Under the pieces are notes generated by a model. It was not told the DNA's origin. It saw only the letters and a program-made list of their open reading frames with translations, and searched no databases. From positions 1-22,833 of the forward strand of contig QZWS01000135.1 in assembly GCA_004114245.1 (NCBI GenBank): 22,833 bases of DNA, read 5' to 3'. A program made the position numbers and the translations under genes. Shown piece by piece: positions 7,556 through 15,377 of the stretch. Numbering within the stretch: the first letter of the stretch is position 1; every line of letters begins with the position of its first letter. Source of the DNA: Zoopage sp. CT-All (Eukaryota > Zoopagomycota > Zoopagomycetes > Zoopagales > Zoopagaceae).

Positions 7556-8128
7556 ATGGCCTCTGCAAAAATCCAGGACAAAGAAAAGGCGATTCTAGCG
7601 GCAGCGATTGCGATCTTTGCAGAACGCGGCTTCTGGAATACCCCCACCTCGCTGATCTCAAAAACAGCCGGGGTCGCTGATGGCACGCTCTTTAACTACT
7701 TTAAGACCAAAGATGAGCTGATTAATGCTCTCTATCTTGAGATCAAGAGAGAAGTGGCTGAGATACTGCTGGCAGGCTTCGACTCTGAGCCGACAGTGCG
7801 TGACAAGATCTATCATATATGGAGTCGCTATATCGATTGGAGTCTCGCCAATCCTCAGAAGTTCAAGGTTATGAACGAGATTCATGCCTCATTCCCCCTT
7901 TCCGAGAGAGTCAAAGCGCAGAGCATGAAACCCTTTACCGAGATAGGCCTTATCGCTCAAGAGGGCATCGCGCGCGGTGAGTTCTACGATTATCCCGTAG
8001 AGTATCTAGCGTCAATGATGGATGCCCTGTCTGTGATGACTATTCAACACATAAGAGCCAATTCTGAGACAAAAACTGATTATAAGGCCATTGGATTTGA
8101 GATTCTGTGGCGCGGTGTCACGCGCTAA
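7556..8128 (+). CDS. TetR-family transcriptional repressor
   Basis: 190 residues, the usual TetR size. The N-terminal helix-turn-helix runs over about residues 9-55: KAILAAAIAIFAERGFWNTP, then ISKTAGVADGTLFNYFKTKDELI, the standard TetR_N pattern. The C-terminal half is helical and variable, forming the ligand pocket and dimer interface. A weak AGGG lies about 10 nt before the ATG. An 18-bp palindrome overlaps its own promoter and a near-copy lies between it and the dehydrogenase gene, 75 nt downstream. The straightforward model is a repressor controlling itself and the dehydrogenase. The inducer is unknown and may be the dehydrogenase substrate. Confidence 0.95.
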   Translation: MASAKIQDKEKAILAAAIAIFAERGFWNTPTSLISKTAGVADGTLFNYFKTKDELINALYLEIKREVAEILLAGFDSEPTVRDKIYHIWSRYIDWSLANPQKFKVMNEIHASFPLSERVKAQSMKPFTEIGLIAQEGIARGEFYDYPVEYLASMMDALSVMTIQHIRANSETKTDYKAIGFEILWRGVTR

Positions 8129-8145
8129 AAAATTTTACTACAAAT

Positions 8146-8163
8146 TGACTGATTACTCAGTCA
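8146..8163. promoter_or_regulatory. TetR-type operator, copy 2 (before the dehydrogenase)
   Basis: TGACTGATTACTCAGTCA is a perfect 7-bp inverted repeat around TTAC and shares 14 of 18 bases with the copy at 7519. TTGACT at 8145-8150 could double as a -35, though no well-spaced -10 is evident. Confidence 0.7.
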
Positions 8164-8203
8164 TTTCTGACTTTGAATACTATTCACAAGAAGGAGCAGC
8201 ATC

Positions 8204-9148
8204 ATGAGCGGGTTGAAGGGTTGGACAGCCAAAGACATACCGGATCAGCACGGACAGGTCATCGTTATCACCGGAGCCAACAGCGGCGTGGGCTATGAGA
8301 GCGCTGTGGCGCTGGCGCAGAAGGGCGCGCACGTCATCATGGCCTGCCGCAGTGTGGAGAGAGGAAAGCAGGCGCAGCAGGAGCTTCTTAAGCGTGTTCC
8401 CAGCGCCTCAGTGGAGGTCCGAGTGCTCGATCTGGGCCATCTGGCCTCAGTACGTGCCTTTGCCGAGGCGTTCAATCGCGATTATGACCACCTCAACGTG
8501 CTCATGAACAATGCGGGCATCATGGTCCCGCCCTATGCCAAAACGCCAGATGGCTTCGAATTGCAGTTCGGCACCAATCACCTGGGCCATTTTGCGCTGA
8601 CAGGTCTGCTGCTGCCCACCCTCCTCAAAACACCTCACAGCCGCATCGTCACCGTCAGCAGCGGCGCTGCATTCAGCGCACGAATCAACTTTGAGGATCT
8701 ACAGAGTGAGAAACACTATGATAAAAGAGCAGCCTATGGTCAGAGCAAGCTGGCCAACTTGCTCTTTATGACTGAACTTCAGCGCCAACTGAGCATGGCC
8801 CACGCCGATCTGATCAGTGTGGCCAATCAACCTGGCCTTGTGGCGACGCCCCTGCTCGACAAAAATCCCGGTGACATGATGTACGAATTTATCAATCGTG
8901 TTTTAAAGCCGCTCGCTTCGCAGCCTGCCGACGTGGGTGCGACCTATCAACTGTATGCGGCCACTGCCCCACAGGTGAAGGGCGGCGAATTCTACGGCCC
9001 GCAGCGCATGTTGTGGGGCGAGGTGGTGCGCCGTCCTTTGCAGCGGCGCGCCTCTGATCCCAACGTTGCAGCACGCCTGTGGCAGATCTCCGAGCAGCTC
9101 ACAGGCGTGCGCTACGAGATGCTGAGCCTTGCAAAGGCATATGCCTAG
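8204..9148 (+). CDS. Short-chain dehydrogenase/reductase (retinol-dehydrogenase-like)
   Basis: NAD(P)-dependent oxidoreductase of 314 residues. The Rossmann motif TGANSGVG is at 23-30, followed by ACRSVERG, whose Arg favours NADP(H). Next come the structural LNVLMNNAGIM motif, the NHLGHF segment typical of retinol dehydrogenase/WWOX-like members, VSSGA (151-155) with the catalytic Ser, and Y178-x3-K182. All catalytic residues are present. AAGGAG 8 nt before the ATG is an excellent ribosome site. The gene lies downstream of a TetR-type repressor, with a copy of that repressor's apparent operator in its leader, so it is probably inducible. The substrate, a lipophilic alcohol or ketone by family habit, is a guess. 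Confidence 0.93.
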   Translation: MSGLKGWTAKDIPDQHGQVIVITGANSGVGYESAVALAQKGAHVIMACRSVERGKQAQQELLKRVPSASVEVRVLDLGHLASVRAFAEAFNRDYDHLNVLMNNAGIMVPPYAKTPDGFELQFGTNHLGHFALTGLLLPTLLKTPHSRIVTVSSGAAFSARINFEDLQSEKHYDKRAAYGQSKLANLLFMTELQRQLSMAHADLISVANQPGLVATPLLDKNPGDMMYEFINRVLKPLASQPADVGATYQLYAATAPQVKGGEFYGPQRMLWGEVVRRPLQRRASDPNVAARLWQISEQLTGVRYEMLSLAKAYA

Positions 9149-9241
9149 GGGTTCCTACGAGAGGCCTATTGCTCAGCATCATGCCTACAAGTGCGTTTGA
9201 GCACAGACGCAGGGCATACTTCACGCATGATTAAGACATAC

Positions 9242-9275
9242 CCACAGCGGGCGCAGCGCCCCTGCGCCCCTGTGG
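9242..9275. terminator. GC-rich hairpin in the dehydrogenase-TPR intergenic region
   Basis: CCACAG (9242-9247) plus GGGCGCAG (9249-9256) pair with CTGCGCCC (9262-9269) plus CTGTGG (9270-9275), giving 14 pairs with one bulged base and a 5-nt loop. It lies 94 nt after the dehydrogenase stop and has no U-tract. It may be a terminator or a dispersed palindrome. The rest of 9149-9424 shows only a repeated AATTGAG (9329 and 9352) and the -10 candidate at 9391. Confidence 0.45.
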
Positions 9276-9390
9276 ATCGGACCCCGCAAATCCCTCTCAT
9301 GCCACATGCCCCAGCCCTCTCTCTTATAAATTGAGCGTTAAGATCTCTCACAATTGAGAAACATATGGGAGCAGATAAACGGCTCTCTCG

Positions 9391-9396
9391 TATAAT
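9391..9396 (+). promoter_or_regulatory. Putative -10 box of the first TPR gene
   Basis: A perfect TATAAT, followed by GAA, ends 28 nt before the start codon. The same TATAATGAA string precedes the third TPR gene at 15343. No recognisable -35 is present. Confidence 0.45.
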
Positions 9397-9424
9397 GAAA
9401 TGGCAATCATCAGGGAGGATAGAA

Positions 9425-11944
9425 ATGCGTCTTAAAGCAGGAATTTTACTGATCGTGTTGGGGATTCTGGGCCTGACTGTGGGATCTGTCGTGTTGAAGC
9501 GGCAGCCTGAGGCATCCCCGAATATCAAAGCCATCAATCTCTTCTGGTCAGGCGGCTATGAGGTGGCTTACGACGCCCTCGATGCCTTTAACGCCGTGCT
9601 CAAAGACCATCCTGATAACGCTGAGGCGCTGGCTTATCGTGGGGCCATCAACGAGAGCTGGCTCTATGATGACGAAGCCGCCGCAGCCGATTATGAGCAG
9701 GCCCGTACGCTCGATCCCGTTTCCGGGCTTGTGGATGGGCTGCAAGCTTATAACGACATCGGCTCAGGCGAGGCCGCCGCTATTGAAACGAAAGCCCAGA
9801 TTGCCATCAGCGCCGGAAACCCTATCGGGCTGCTGGTGCTGGGAGATCTGGCAAGCAGCAATAAAGAGTACGATGCGGCAATTGAGCATTACACACAGGC
9901 CATCACCACCGAGAACAAACAGTTCATCAGCTTCACAGCGCGGCTCTATGCTTCCCGTGCCGAGGCGCTACGCCGTCTGAGTCGCTTTGATGAAGCGCTG
10001 GCCGATGTAACCCAGGCCCTGGCCCTCGTGCCGGACCATGAGCGTGCCCTGCTGGTGCAGAACAGCATCGCGTGGAGCACCGGTGATGTTGAGGCCGCCC
10101 TTGTGACAGGCATCAATCGCTTCTGGACACAGGACTATGAAACGGACAGCTCTTTTGACGTTTTCGATGCCATCCTGCAAACACACCCCGACAATGCCCA
10201 GGCGCTAGCCTATCGTGGGGCGATTCAGGCCACCTGGTATTACAATTACGAGGCAGCCGAGGTTGATTACAAGCGTTCCCTTGAGATTGATGCCACATCC
10301 GGGTTGGTGGAGGGCTTGCAGGCGTATGTAGCCCTCACAGAGGATGGCGAGGACTTTGAGGCCAATGTTCAGGCTGCCATTCAAGCTGGAAACCCCATTG
10401 GATCGCTTGTACTGGCACAGAATGCCGAGTACAACAGCGATTCAGAGACGGCGATCAGCCATTACACCCAGGCGATTGCGGATGACAGCGGCCTCTACAC
10501 TGATTTTACGGCCAGACTTTACGCAGGTCGCGCCGAGGCTCTGCGTCTTCTGGCACGCTATGATGACGCGCAGATTGACGTCGCAAAAGCGCTGGAACTT
10601 GACCCTGATAATTATCAGGCCCTGAACACACAGGACATCATGACGTGGAGCACCCGCCCTGCTGAAGAGGTCCTGATCGAAGGTATTACCCTCTTCTGGT
10701 CGGATGAAGATGGAGATCACTACAAAGCCTATCAGGTGTTTGATGCCATCCTGCAAACACACCCCGACAATGCTGATGCCTTCGCCTATCGTGCGTCCTT
10801 TGGCTACGACTACGACAAAAGCATTGACGAGCTTTTTAAGGAGGCGCTGGCGCTGGGGTCTACGCCTGGGCTGGTCGAAGGTTTACAGGCCTACAACGCC
10901 ATCGAGAATGATGAGGACGACACAGCCAAAGAAAAAGCCCAGGTCTCAGCCGATCTCGGCAATCCCATTGGCTCTTTCATGCTGGGGCGTGTGGCGTATC
11001 GCGCTGATGAGTATGAAGACGCCATGGGCTTTTATGATCAGGCGTTGAGTGCTGACAGCAAACTCTATCTAACCTTCACCGCCGAAGTGCATATCGCACG
11101 CGCCAGAGTCTTCCGCCAGCTTGATCGTTATGATGAAAGCATCCCCGACCTGAGCCTGGCTATTGAGTTGGTGCCCACGGATTATCACACAGTCGCGCTA
11201 CGCGGCGATTCATACCGCATGATGAGCCAGTATCCGCGTGCTATCAAGGACTTTAATGCGGCACTGGCCGTAGACCCTGATTACATGTATGCCCTGGGTG
11301 AGCGTGCCGACACCTACTATTTCCTGGACAAGTATGAGCTGGCGCTAGCCGATGTGACGCGTGTGCTGGACGACGATCCCGATGACACCTTCTCGCTCAA
11401 CACACGCGGCAGCATTTACAAGCAGTTAGGCAACTTTGAGGCATCGGTTGCCGACTACACCCGCATCCTTGAAATCGACCCGGAAGATGCCTTTGCCTAT
11501 GGCAACAGAGCGTTGCTGTATCTTGATATGGAAAGCGCCTCCAAAGCCCTGGTCGACATCAATCAGGCCCTGGCGATTCTGCCCGATGATCTTTACCTGC
11601 TCAGCGTTCGTGGAGCGACCTATCGTCAACTGCGGGAGTATCAGAAGGCCCTGGCTGACTACAACCGCGTGCTTGAGATGGCCCCCAACGACAGTTATGC
11701 CCTGGATGGCCGTGGGCGCGTGTATTACTCAATGGGCGAGTTGGACAATGCGCTGGCTGATTTCAATCGTGTGCTTGAAAGAAACTCTGAGCACGTCTCT
11801 GTGCTCCTCAGCCGTGCCCGTGCCTATGACAAGATGGGCAAACGCGCTGAGGCCATTGCGGATGTCAAAGCAGCCCTGGCCCTTGAGCCAGACAACAAAG
11901 ATGCCCAGGAACTGCTCGACGATGTGATGAATCCGCTCAGCTAG
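9425..11944 (+). CDS. Exported/anchored TPR protein A (three large modules plus seven TPRs)
   Basis: 839 residues from ATG 9425, chosen because GGGAGGA ends 5 nt upstream and a signal-anchor (MRLKAGILLIVLGILGL) begins there; an upstream ATG at 9365 would bury it. The passenger is wholly alpha-helical repeats, acidic and outside the cytoplasm. Three modules of about 192 residues begin at residues 37, 230 and 421 with G/A-I-x3-W. Each continues with HPDNAxAxAYR, GLVxGLQAY, GNPIG and RAxxxRxLxRYDE-type TPR helices. From about residue 585 canonical 34-residue TPRs follow, seven in a row to the end (for example RGSIYKQLGNFEASVADYTRILEIDPED). TPR arrays bind proteins; no enzyme motif is seen. It is the first of three tandem paralogues. 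The function is unrecognised. Confidence 0.9.
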   Translation: MRLKAGILLIVLGILGLTVGSVVLKRQPEASPNIKAINLFWSGGYEVAYDALDAFNAVLKDHPDNAEALAYRGAINESWLYDDEAAAADYEQARTLDPVSGLVDGLQAYNDIGSGEAAAIETKAQIAISAGNPIGLLVLGDLASSNKEYDAAIEHYTQAITTENKQFISFTARLYASRAEALRRLSRFDEALADVTQALALVPDHERALLVQNSIAWSTGDVEAALVTGINRFWTQDYETDSSFDVFDAILQTHPDNAQALAYRGAIQATWYYNYEAAEVDYKRSLEIDATSGLVEGLQAYVALTEDGEDFEANVQAAIQAGNPIGSLVLAQNAEYNSDSETAISHYTQAIADDSGLYTDFTARLYAGRAEALRLLARYDDAQIDVAKALELDPDNYQALNTQDIMTWSTRPAEEVLIEGITLFWSDEDGDHYKAYQVFDAILQTHPDNADAFAYRASFGYDYDKSIDELFKEALALGSTPGLVEGLQAYNAIENDEDDTAKEKAQVSADLGNPIGSFMLGRVAYRADEYEDAMGFYDQALSADSKLYLTFTAEVHIARARVFRQLDRYDESIPDLSLAIELVPTDYHTVALRGDSYRMMSQYPRAIKDFNAALAVDPDYMYALGERADTYYFLDKYELALADVTRVLDDDPDDTFSLNTRGSIYKQLGNFEASVADYTRILEIDPEDAFAYGNRALLYLDMESASKALVDINQALAILPDDLYLLSVRGATYRQLREYQKALADYNRVLEMAPNDSYALDGRGRVYYSMGELDNALADFNRVLERNSEHVSVLLSRARAYDKMGKRAEAIADVKAALALEPDNKDAQELLDDVMNPLS
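10166..10197 (+). repeat. 32-nt exact repeat, copy 1 (within TPR protein A)
   Basis: A 32-nt stretch encoding the end of the first helix pair of module 2 (DAILQTHPDNA) recurs without a mismatch 576 nt downstream at 10742-10773 in module 3. Surrounding codons differ much more, so this points to recent conversion or to a younger duplication of modules 2 and 3. Confidence 0.85.
10742..10773 (+). repeat. 32-nt exact repeat, copy 2 (within TPR protein A)
   Basis: Second copy of the repeat at 10166-10197, at the equivalent position of module 3. The 576-nt distance equals 192 codons, the module period. Confidence 0.85.
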
Positions 11945-12000
11945 CAAGAGATGCTGGAAGAGTGTGGGGCATTGTTGTGTCTTGCAATTGGGTTATGGAA

Positions 12001-12020
12001 GGGCGGAGCATGCTCCGCCC
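12001..12020. terminator. 20-bp perfect palindrome after TPR gene A
   Basis: GGGCGGAGCATGCTCCGCCC is fully self-complementary and lies 56 nt after the stop of TPR gene A. As RNA it folds into a stem with a 4-nt tip, and a partly U-rich GUGUUUGUG follows. It is probably a terminator but could be a repeated palindromic element. Confidence 0.5.
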
Positions 12021-12091
12021 GTGTTTGTGATGGCTGTTTCGGGTGTGATCATGAAATTTACCAAATCAACGCGGATATAACATTTAGGTCT

Positions 12092-12119
12092 GTAGGGACA
12101 CGCAAATGCGTGTCCCTAC
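12092..12119. repeat. Interspersed palindrome of the GTAGGG type
   Basis: GTAGGGACACGCA (12092-12104) and TGCGTGTCCCTAC (12107-12119) form a perfect 13-bp inverted repeat with a 2-nt loop. Palindromes beginning TGTAGGG and ending CCCTAC are widely dispersed in Chloroflexota and cyanobacterial intergenic DNA, to my knowledge as REP- or MITE-like elements. It lies 84 nt before the next start, so it could also influence that gene's leader. Confidence 0.6.
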
Positions 12120-12203
12120 CTGATGTATTTGAGAGACGCAGACAATTATCGTGCCCGTGCCATCTGCTACATGATGAAAAGATATTTAGATGGGGAATTA
12201 AAG

Positions 12204-15200
12204 ATGCGCGTTAAATCATGGGGGGTATGGCTGTGCTGCCTGACGTTTCTGTGGACAACAACAGCCTGTGCCCAGGATCAAACCCTTGCCGAAGGGATCA
12301 ATTTGTATTGGTCAGGCCAGTATTCGCGGGAAGCCCTGGATGTTTTTGATGCCATCATTGAGGCAGACCCCGACAATGCCGAGGCCCTGGCCTATCGTGG
12401 CGCGCTGTATCAAATCTGGGAATGCAGCGACGAGGTTGCCACTGACGATTACACACAATCATCGACGCTTGATCCTGACGCTGGGTTGGTTGAAGCCCTT
12501 CAAGCGTCTATTGCACTCATATGCGAGAAGACAGACACCGCCGAGGCAAAAGCCGCCGAGTCTGTTGCCTTTGGAAATCCTCTTGGGCGGATGGTTCAAG
12601 GGGAGTTGGCGCACGATAACAAGGCCTATGACGAGGCTGTCACAGCCTATACGGAGGTCATCACAGCCGACAGCGGCTTCTATACATCCCTGACTGCGCA
12701 TCTGTATGCAGATCGCGCCGAATCGCTGCGTTTCTTAGGACGTTTTGATGAGGCCCTGGCGGATGCCGACAAAGCGCTCACGTTGGATGATGTCAATTAC
12801 CCCGCTACAAGAACGCGTGCCCTCATCGCCTGGAGCACAGGTGATGAAGCTGAGATGGTGACAAAAGCCATTGATATATTCTGGTCTTATGATTATGAGT
12901 ACGACTCAATCGATGTGTTTGAGGCCATCCTGATTGCCCATCCTGATAACGCGCAGGCCCTGGCCTATCATGCGTCCCTTGCGTTTGATTGGTATTATGA
13001 TGAAGATATGACCAATGCTGAGTACGAACGTGCCCTTGCGCTTGGTGCCCCACCAGGGCTTGTCGAAGGTCTGCGCGCCTACGCCGAGTACGATCCAGAG
13101 GTGGGTCGTCCCCTCGCTGAAGCATCTGTTAAAGCAGGACACCCGCTTGGATCGCTCGTGCTGGCAACTTTCGCTATCTACGACCAGGATTTTGAGGCGG
13201 CAGTCACACATTACACGCAGGCCATTGACGATGATAAAGGCCTCTCGCCCGCGTTCACGTTGAAGATCTACACAGGGCGTGCTGATGCCCTGCGAAACCT
13301 GGGGCGTTACGATGAGGCGCTGGCGGATGTCGACACAGTTCTAAAGCTTGACCCTGAAAATGCTATCGGGCTGTACATCCATGATCAGATTGCCTGGATC
13401 ACGGGTGAGCCTGAAGAAGTGCTGGCAGAAGCTATCGATAAGTTCTGGGCTGATGGAGGAGGTTATTCATCGAGAGAGATGTTTAATGCTCTGGCGCAAG
13501 CTTATCCCGATAATGCTGTGGCTCTGGCTTATCGGGGGGCCTTATCCAATTATGCGCCTGAACTGGCTGAACCTGATTATAAAGCGTCATTGGCACTGGC
13601 ACCTAAGACAGGCCTTGTGGAGGGGTTGCAATCCTTCATGATCTATAGGGATGACCCTGAGACTGCCCGCACCAAAGCAGAAGACTCAGCGCAGTATGGC
13701 AATGCCATTGGCTCGTATGTGCTGGGGCGGCTGGCCGCTGGCGATGGAGACAACAAGGCCGCTTACACCTTCTTCTCTCAGGCACTGCTCAACGACGACC
13801 AACATTCGACCCTCTTCACAGCAGAACTCTACAACTATCGCGGCGAGGCTCTGCGCCTGCTGGGGCGTCTTGATGAGTCGCTGGCGGATTTCAGCAAAGC
13901 ACTGGAACTGCGCCCCAATCGCCTTGAGAGCCTGCGCGCACGCATCGATGTTAACTGGCGGCTTGGCAACAAAGAGGCTGCGTTTCAGGATGCGGCGGAT
14001 GCGCTGGCCATCAATCCAACGGATGTCTTTGCCCTGTCTGTGCGCAGCAATATGTATCGTGAGCAGGGCAAATATGCATTGGCGCTCAAGGATATTGATC
14101 TGCTGATCGAAAATCATGCGGAAAATACCAATGCACGGGGCGCACGTGCTCAGATCTTCCTTGAGATGGGCCAACCTGAGAAGGCACTGACAAGCTTGAA
14201 TGAAGCCCTGACACTCAATCCTGACTCAAGCGAGATCCTGCGCAAACGCTCGGACATTTATCGCGATTTGGAACGATATGATGAAGCCATTGCTGATCTC
14301 GATAAAATTCTTGAGTTGAATCCCAACAGCCCCGACAGTGCCTCTTTACGCGCCGCGCGTGCTCAACTTCTCCTTGACAGTGGCGCGAATGAGAAGGCAC
14401 TGGATGATCTCAATGAAGCCCTGACGCTCACCCCTGAGTCGACAGATCTGCTGCGCAAACGCGCGGATATTTATCGCGATCTGGGGCGATACGATGAGGC
14501 CATTGCCGATCTCAACACGATTCTTGCCCTGCACCCCGACGACTATGAAACACAGGCAGTGCGCGGCTATGCCTATCGCGCGATGAATCTTTATATGCAG
14601 GCAGTGAGCGATTTTGATGCTGCCTTGCTCGATCATCCAGATTATAAGTACGCTCTTCAGGGTCGTGGGAGTGTGTATTTATCCCTGCATCAATACGAAC
14701 AGGCCCTCTCAGATGCGGATCAGGTGCTTGAGCAAGATCCAGATGATGTGTTCTCGCTCAATACGCGCGGCAATACCTACGTCTACTTTGAACGTTATGA
14801 CGAGGCGCTGGCCGATTTCAATCATGCGGCAGAGCTTGATCCGAATGAATCCTACGCCCTCGGAAATCGAGCGCTCATGTATATCTGGATGGGCGATTAT
14901 CAAAAGGCTGTTGATGATGCCACTGCAAGTTTAGAGCGCTTTCCTGATGGCCTCTACCTCTTGAGCATTCGTGGCGCGGCGTATCGCAGACTCAGAGAGT
15001 ATGAAAAGGCTCTCTCGGATTTCAATCGTGTGGTTGAGCTAAAGCCTAACGATACCTATGCCCTGTCAGGTCGCGGCGATGTCTATTATGCCATGGGCTA
15101 TATGGACAATGCGCTTCAGGATTATAGTCAGGTGCTCATGCTAACTCCTACAGACACAACCGCGCTCTTGAGTCGGGCACGGGTCTACATTAACACACAC

Positions 15201-15305
15201 CACCTGCTCGAAGCCTATGTGGACATCAAGACTGTACTCGCGCTTGAGCCTGGCAATGAGGACGCGAGAGCGTTGTACGATACGGGACTTGATCCATTCC
15301 GATAG
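12204..15305 (+). CDS. Exported TPR protein B (three large modules plus about thirteen TPRs)
   Basis: 1033 residues from ATG 12204, preceded by GGGGA 7 nt upstream and giving a secretory signal (MRVKSWGVWLCCLTFLW, cleavage after ACA). An in-frame ATG at 12123 would add 27 unrelated residues. Modules of about 190 residues begin at residues 32, 223 and 411 (GINLYW, AIDIFW, AIDKFW) and carry the same GLVEGL and G-N/H-P/A-x-G landmarks as TPR protein A. Roughly thirteen canonical TPRs follow. The last seven match the seven terminal TPRs of protein A one for one (for example DPDDVFSLNTRGN against DPDDTFSLNTRGS). Two TPR pairs at 14142-14530 are a recent tandem duplication. It is predicted to be a secreted or cell-surface scaffold; no catalytic motif or known family name. 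Confidence 0.9.
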   Translation: MRVKSWGVWLCCLTFLWTTTACAQDQTLAEGINLYWSGQYSREALDVFDAIIEADPDNAEALAYRGALYQIWECSDEVATDDYTQSSTLDPDAGLVEALQASIALICEKTDTAEAKAAESVAFGNPLGRMVQGELAHDNKAYDEAVTAYTEVITADSGFYTSLTAHLYADRAESLRFLGRFDEALADADKALTLDDVNYPATRTRALIAWSTGDEAEMVTKAIDIFWSYDYEYDSIDVFEAILIAHPDNAQALAYHASLAFDWYYDEDMTNAEYERALALGAPPGLVEGLRAYAEYDPEVGRPLAEASVKAGHPLGSLVLATFAIYDQDFEAAVTHYTQAIDDDKGLSPAFTLKIYTGRADALRNLGRYDEALADVDTVLKLDPENAIGLYIHDQIAWITGEPEEVLAEAIDKFWADGGGYSSREMFNALAQAYPDNAVALAYRGALSNYAPELAEPDYKASLALAPKTGLVEGLQSFMIYRDDPETARTKAEDSAQYGNAIGSYVLGRLAAGDGDNKAAYTFFSQALLNDDQHSTLFTAELYNYRGEALRLLGRLDESLADFSKALELRPNRLESLRARIDVNWRLGNKEAAFQDAADALAINPTDVFALSVRSNMYREQGKYALALKDIDLLIENHAENTNARGARAQIFLEMGQPEKALTSLNEALTLNPDSSEILRKRSDIYRDLERYDEAIADLDKILELNPNSPDSASLRAARAQLLLDSGANEKALDDLNEALTLTPESTDLLRKRADIYRDLGRYDEAIADLNTILALHPDDYETQAVRGYAYRAMNLYMQAVSDFDAALLDHPDYKYALQGRGSVYLSLHQYEQALSDADQVLEQDPDDVFSLNTRGNTYVYFERYDEALADFNHAAELDPNESYALGNRALMYIWMGDYQKAVDDATASLERFPDGLYLLSIRGAAYRRLREYEKALSDFNRVVELKPNDTYALSGRGDVYYAMGYMDNALQDYSQVLMLTPTDTTALLSRARVYINTHHLLEAYVDIKTVLALEPGNEDARALYDTGLDPFR
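14142..14530 (+). repeat. Tandem duplication of a TPR pair, 213-nt period
   Basis: Codons from 14142 and from 14355 encode aligned two-TPR units of 71 residues with landmarks EKAL-x2-LNEALTL, LRKR-x-DIYRDL and RYDEAIADL in both. The DNA is clearly similar by eye over most of the unit, more so than other TPR pairs in the gene, so this is a recent repeat expansion. Confidence 0.8.
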
Positions 15306-15312
15306 AACACGG

Positions 15313-15334
15313 GGGCGCAATAGGCGCCCTTTTT
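15313..15334 (+). terminator. Rho-independent terminator of TPR gene B
   Basis: GGGCGC (15313-15318) and GCGCCC (15324-15329) form a GC stem with a 5-nt loop followed at once by TTTTT (15330-15334). It begins 8 nt after the stop and is the clearest intrinsic terminator in the window. It means TPR gene C needs its own promoter. Confidence 0.85.
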
Positions 15335-15342
15335 CTTGTGAC

Positions 15343-15348
15343 TATAAT
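15343..15348 (+). promoter_or_regulatory. Putative -10 box of the third TPR gene
   Basis: TATAAT followed by GAA, ending 29 nt before the preferred start codon. It begins only 9 nt after the terminator of the preceding gene, whose hairpin occupies the position where a -35 would be. Confidence 0.5.
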
Positions 15349-15377
15349 GAATATAAATTGATCAGGGGATGATGACT

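Noticed and set aside
12123-12203. Longer start of TPR protein B
   Set aside because: The extra 27 residues lack any counterpart in the paralogues and would precede a normal signal peptide; ATG 12204 has a ribosome site.
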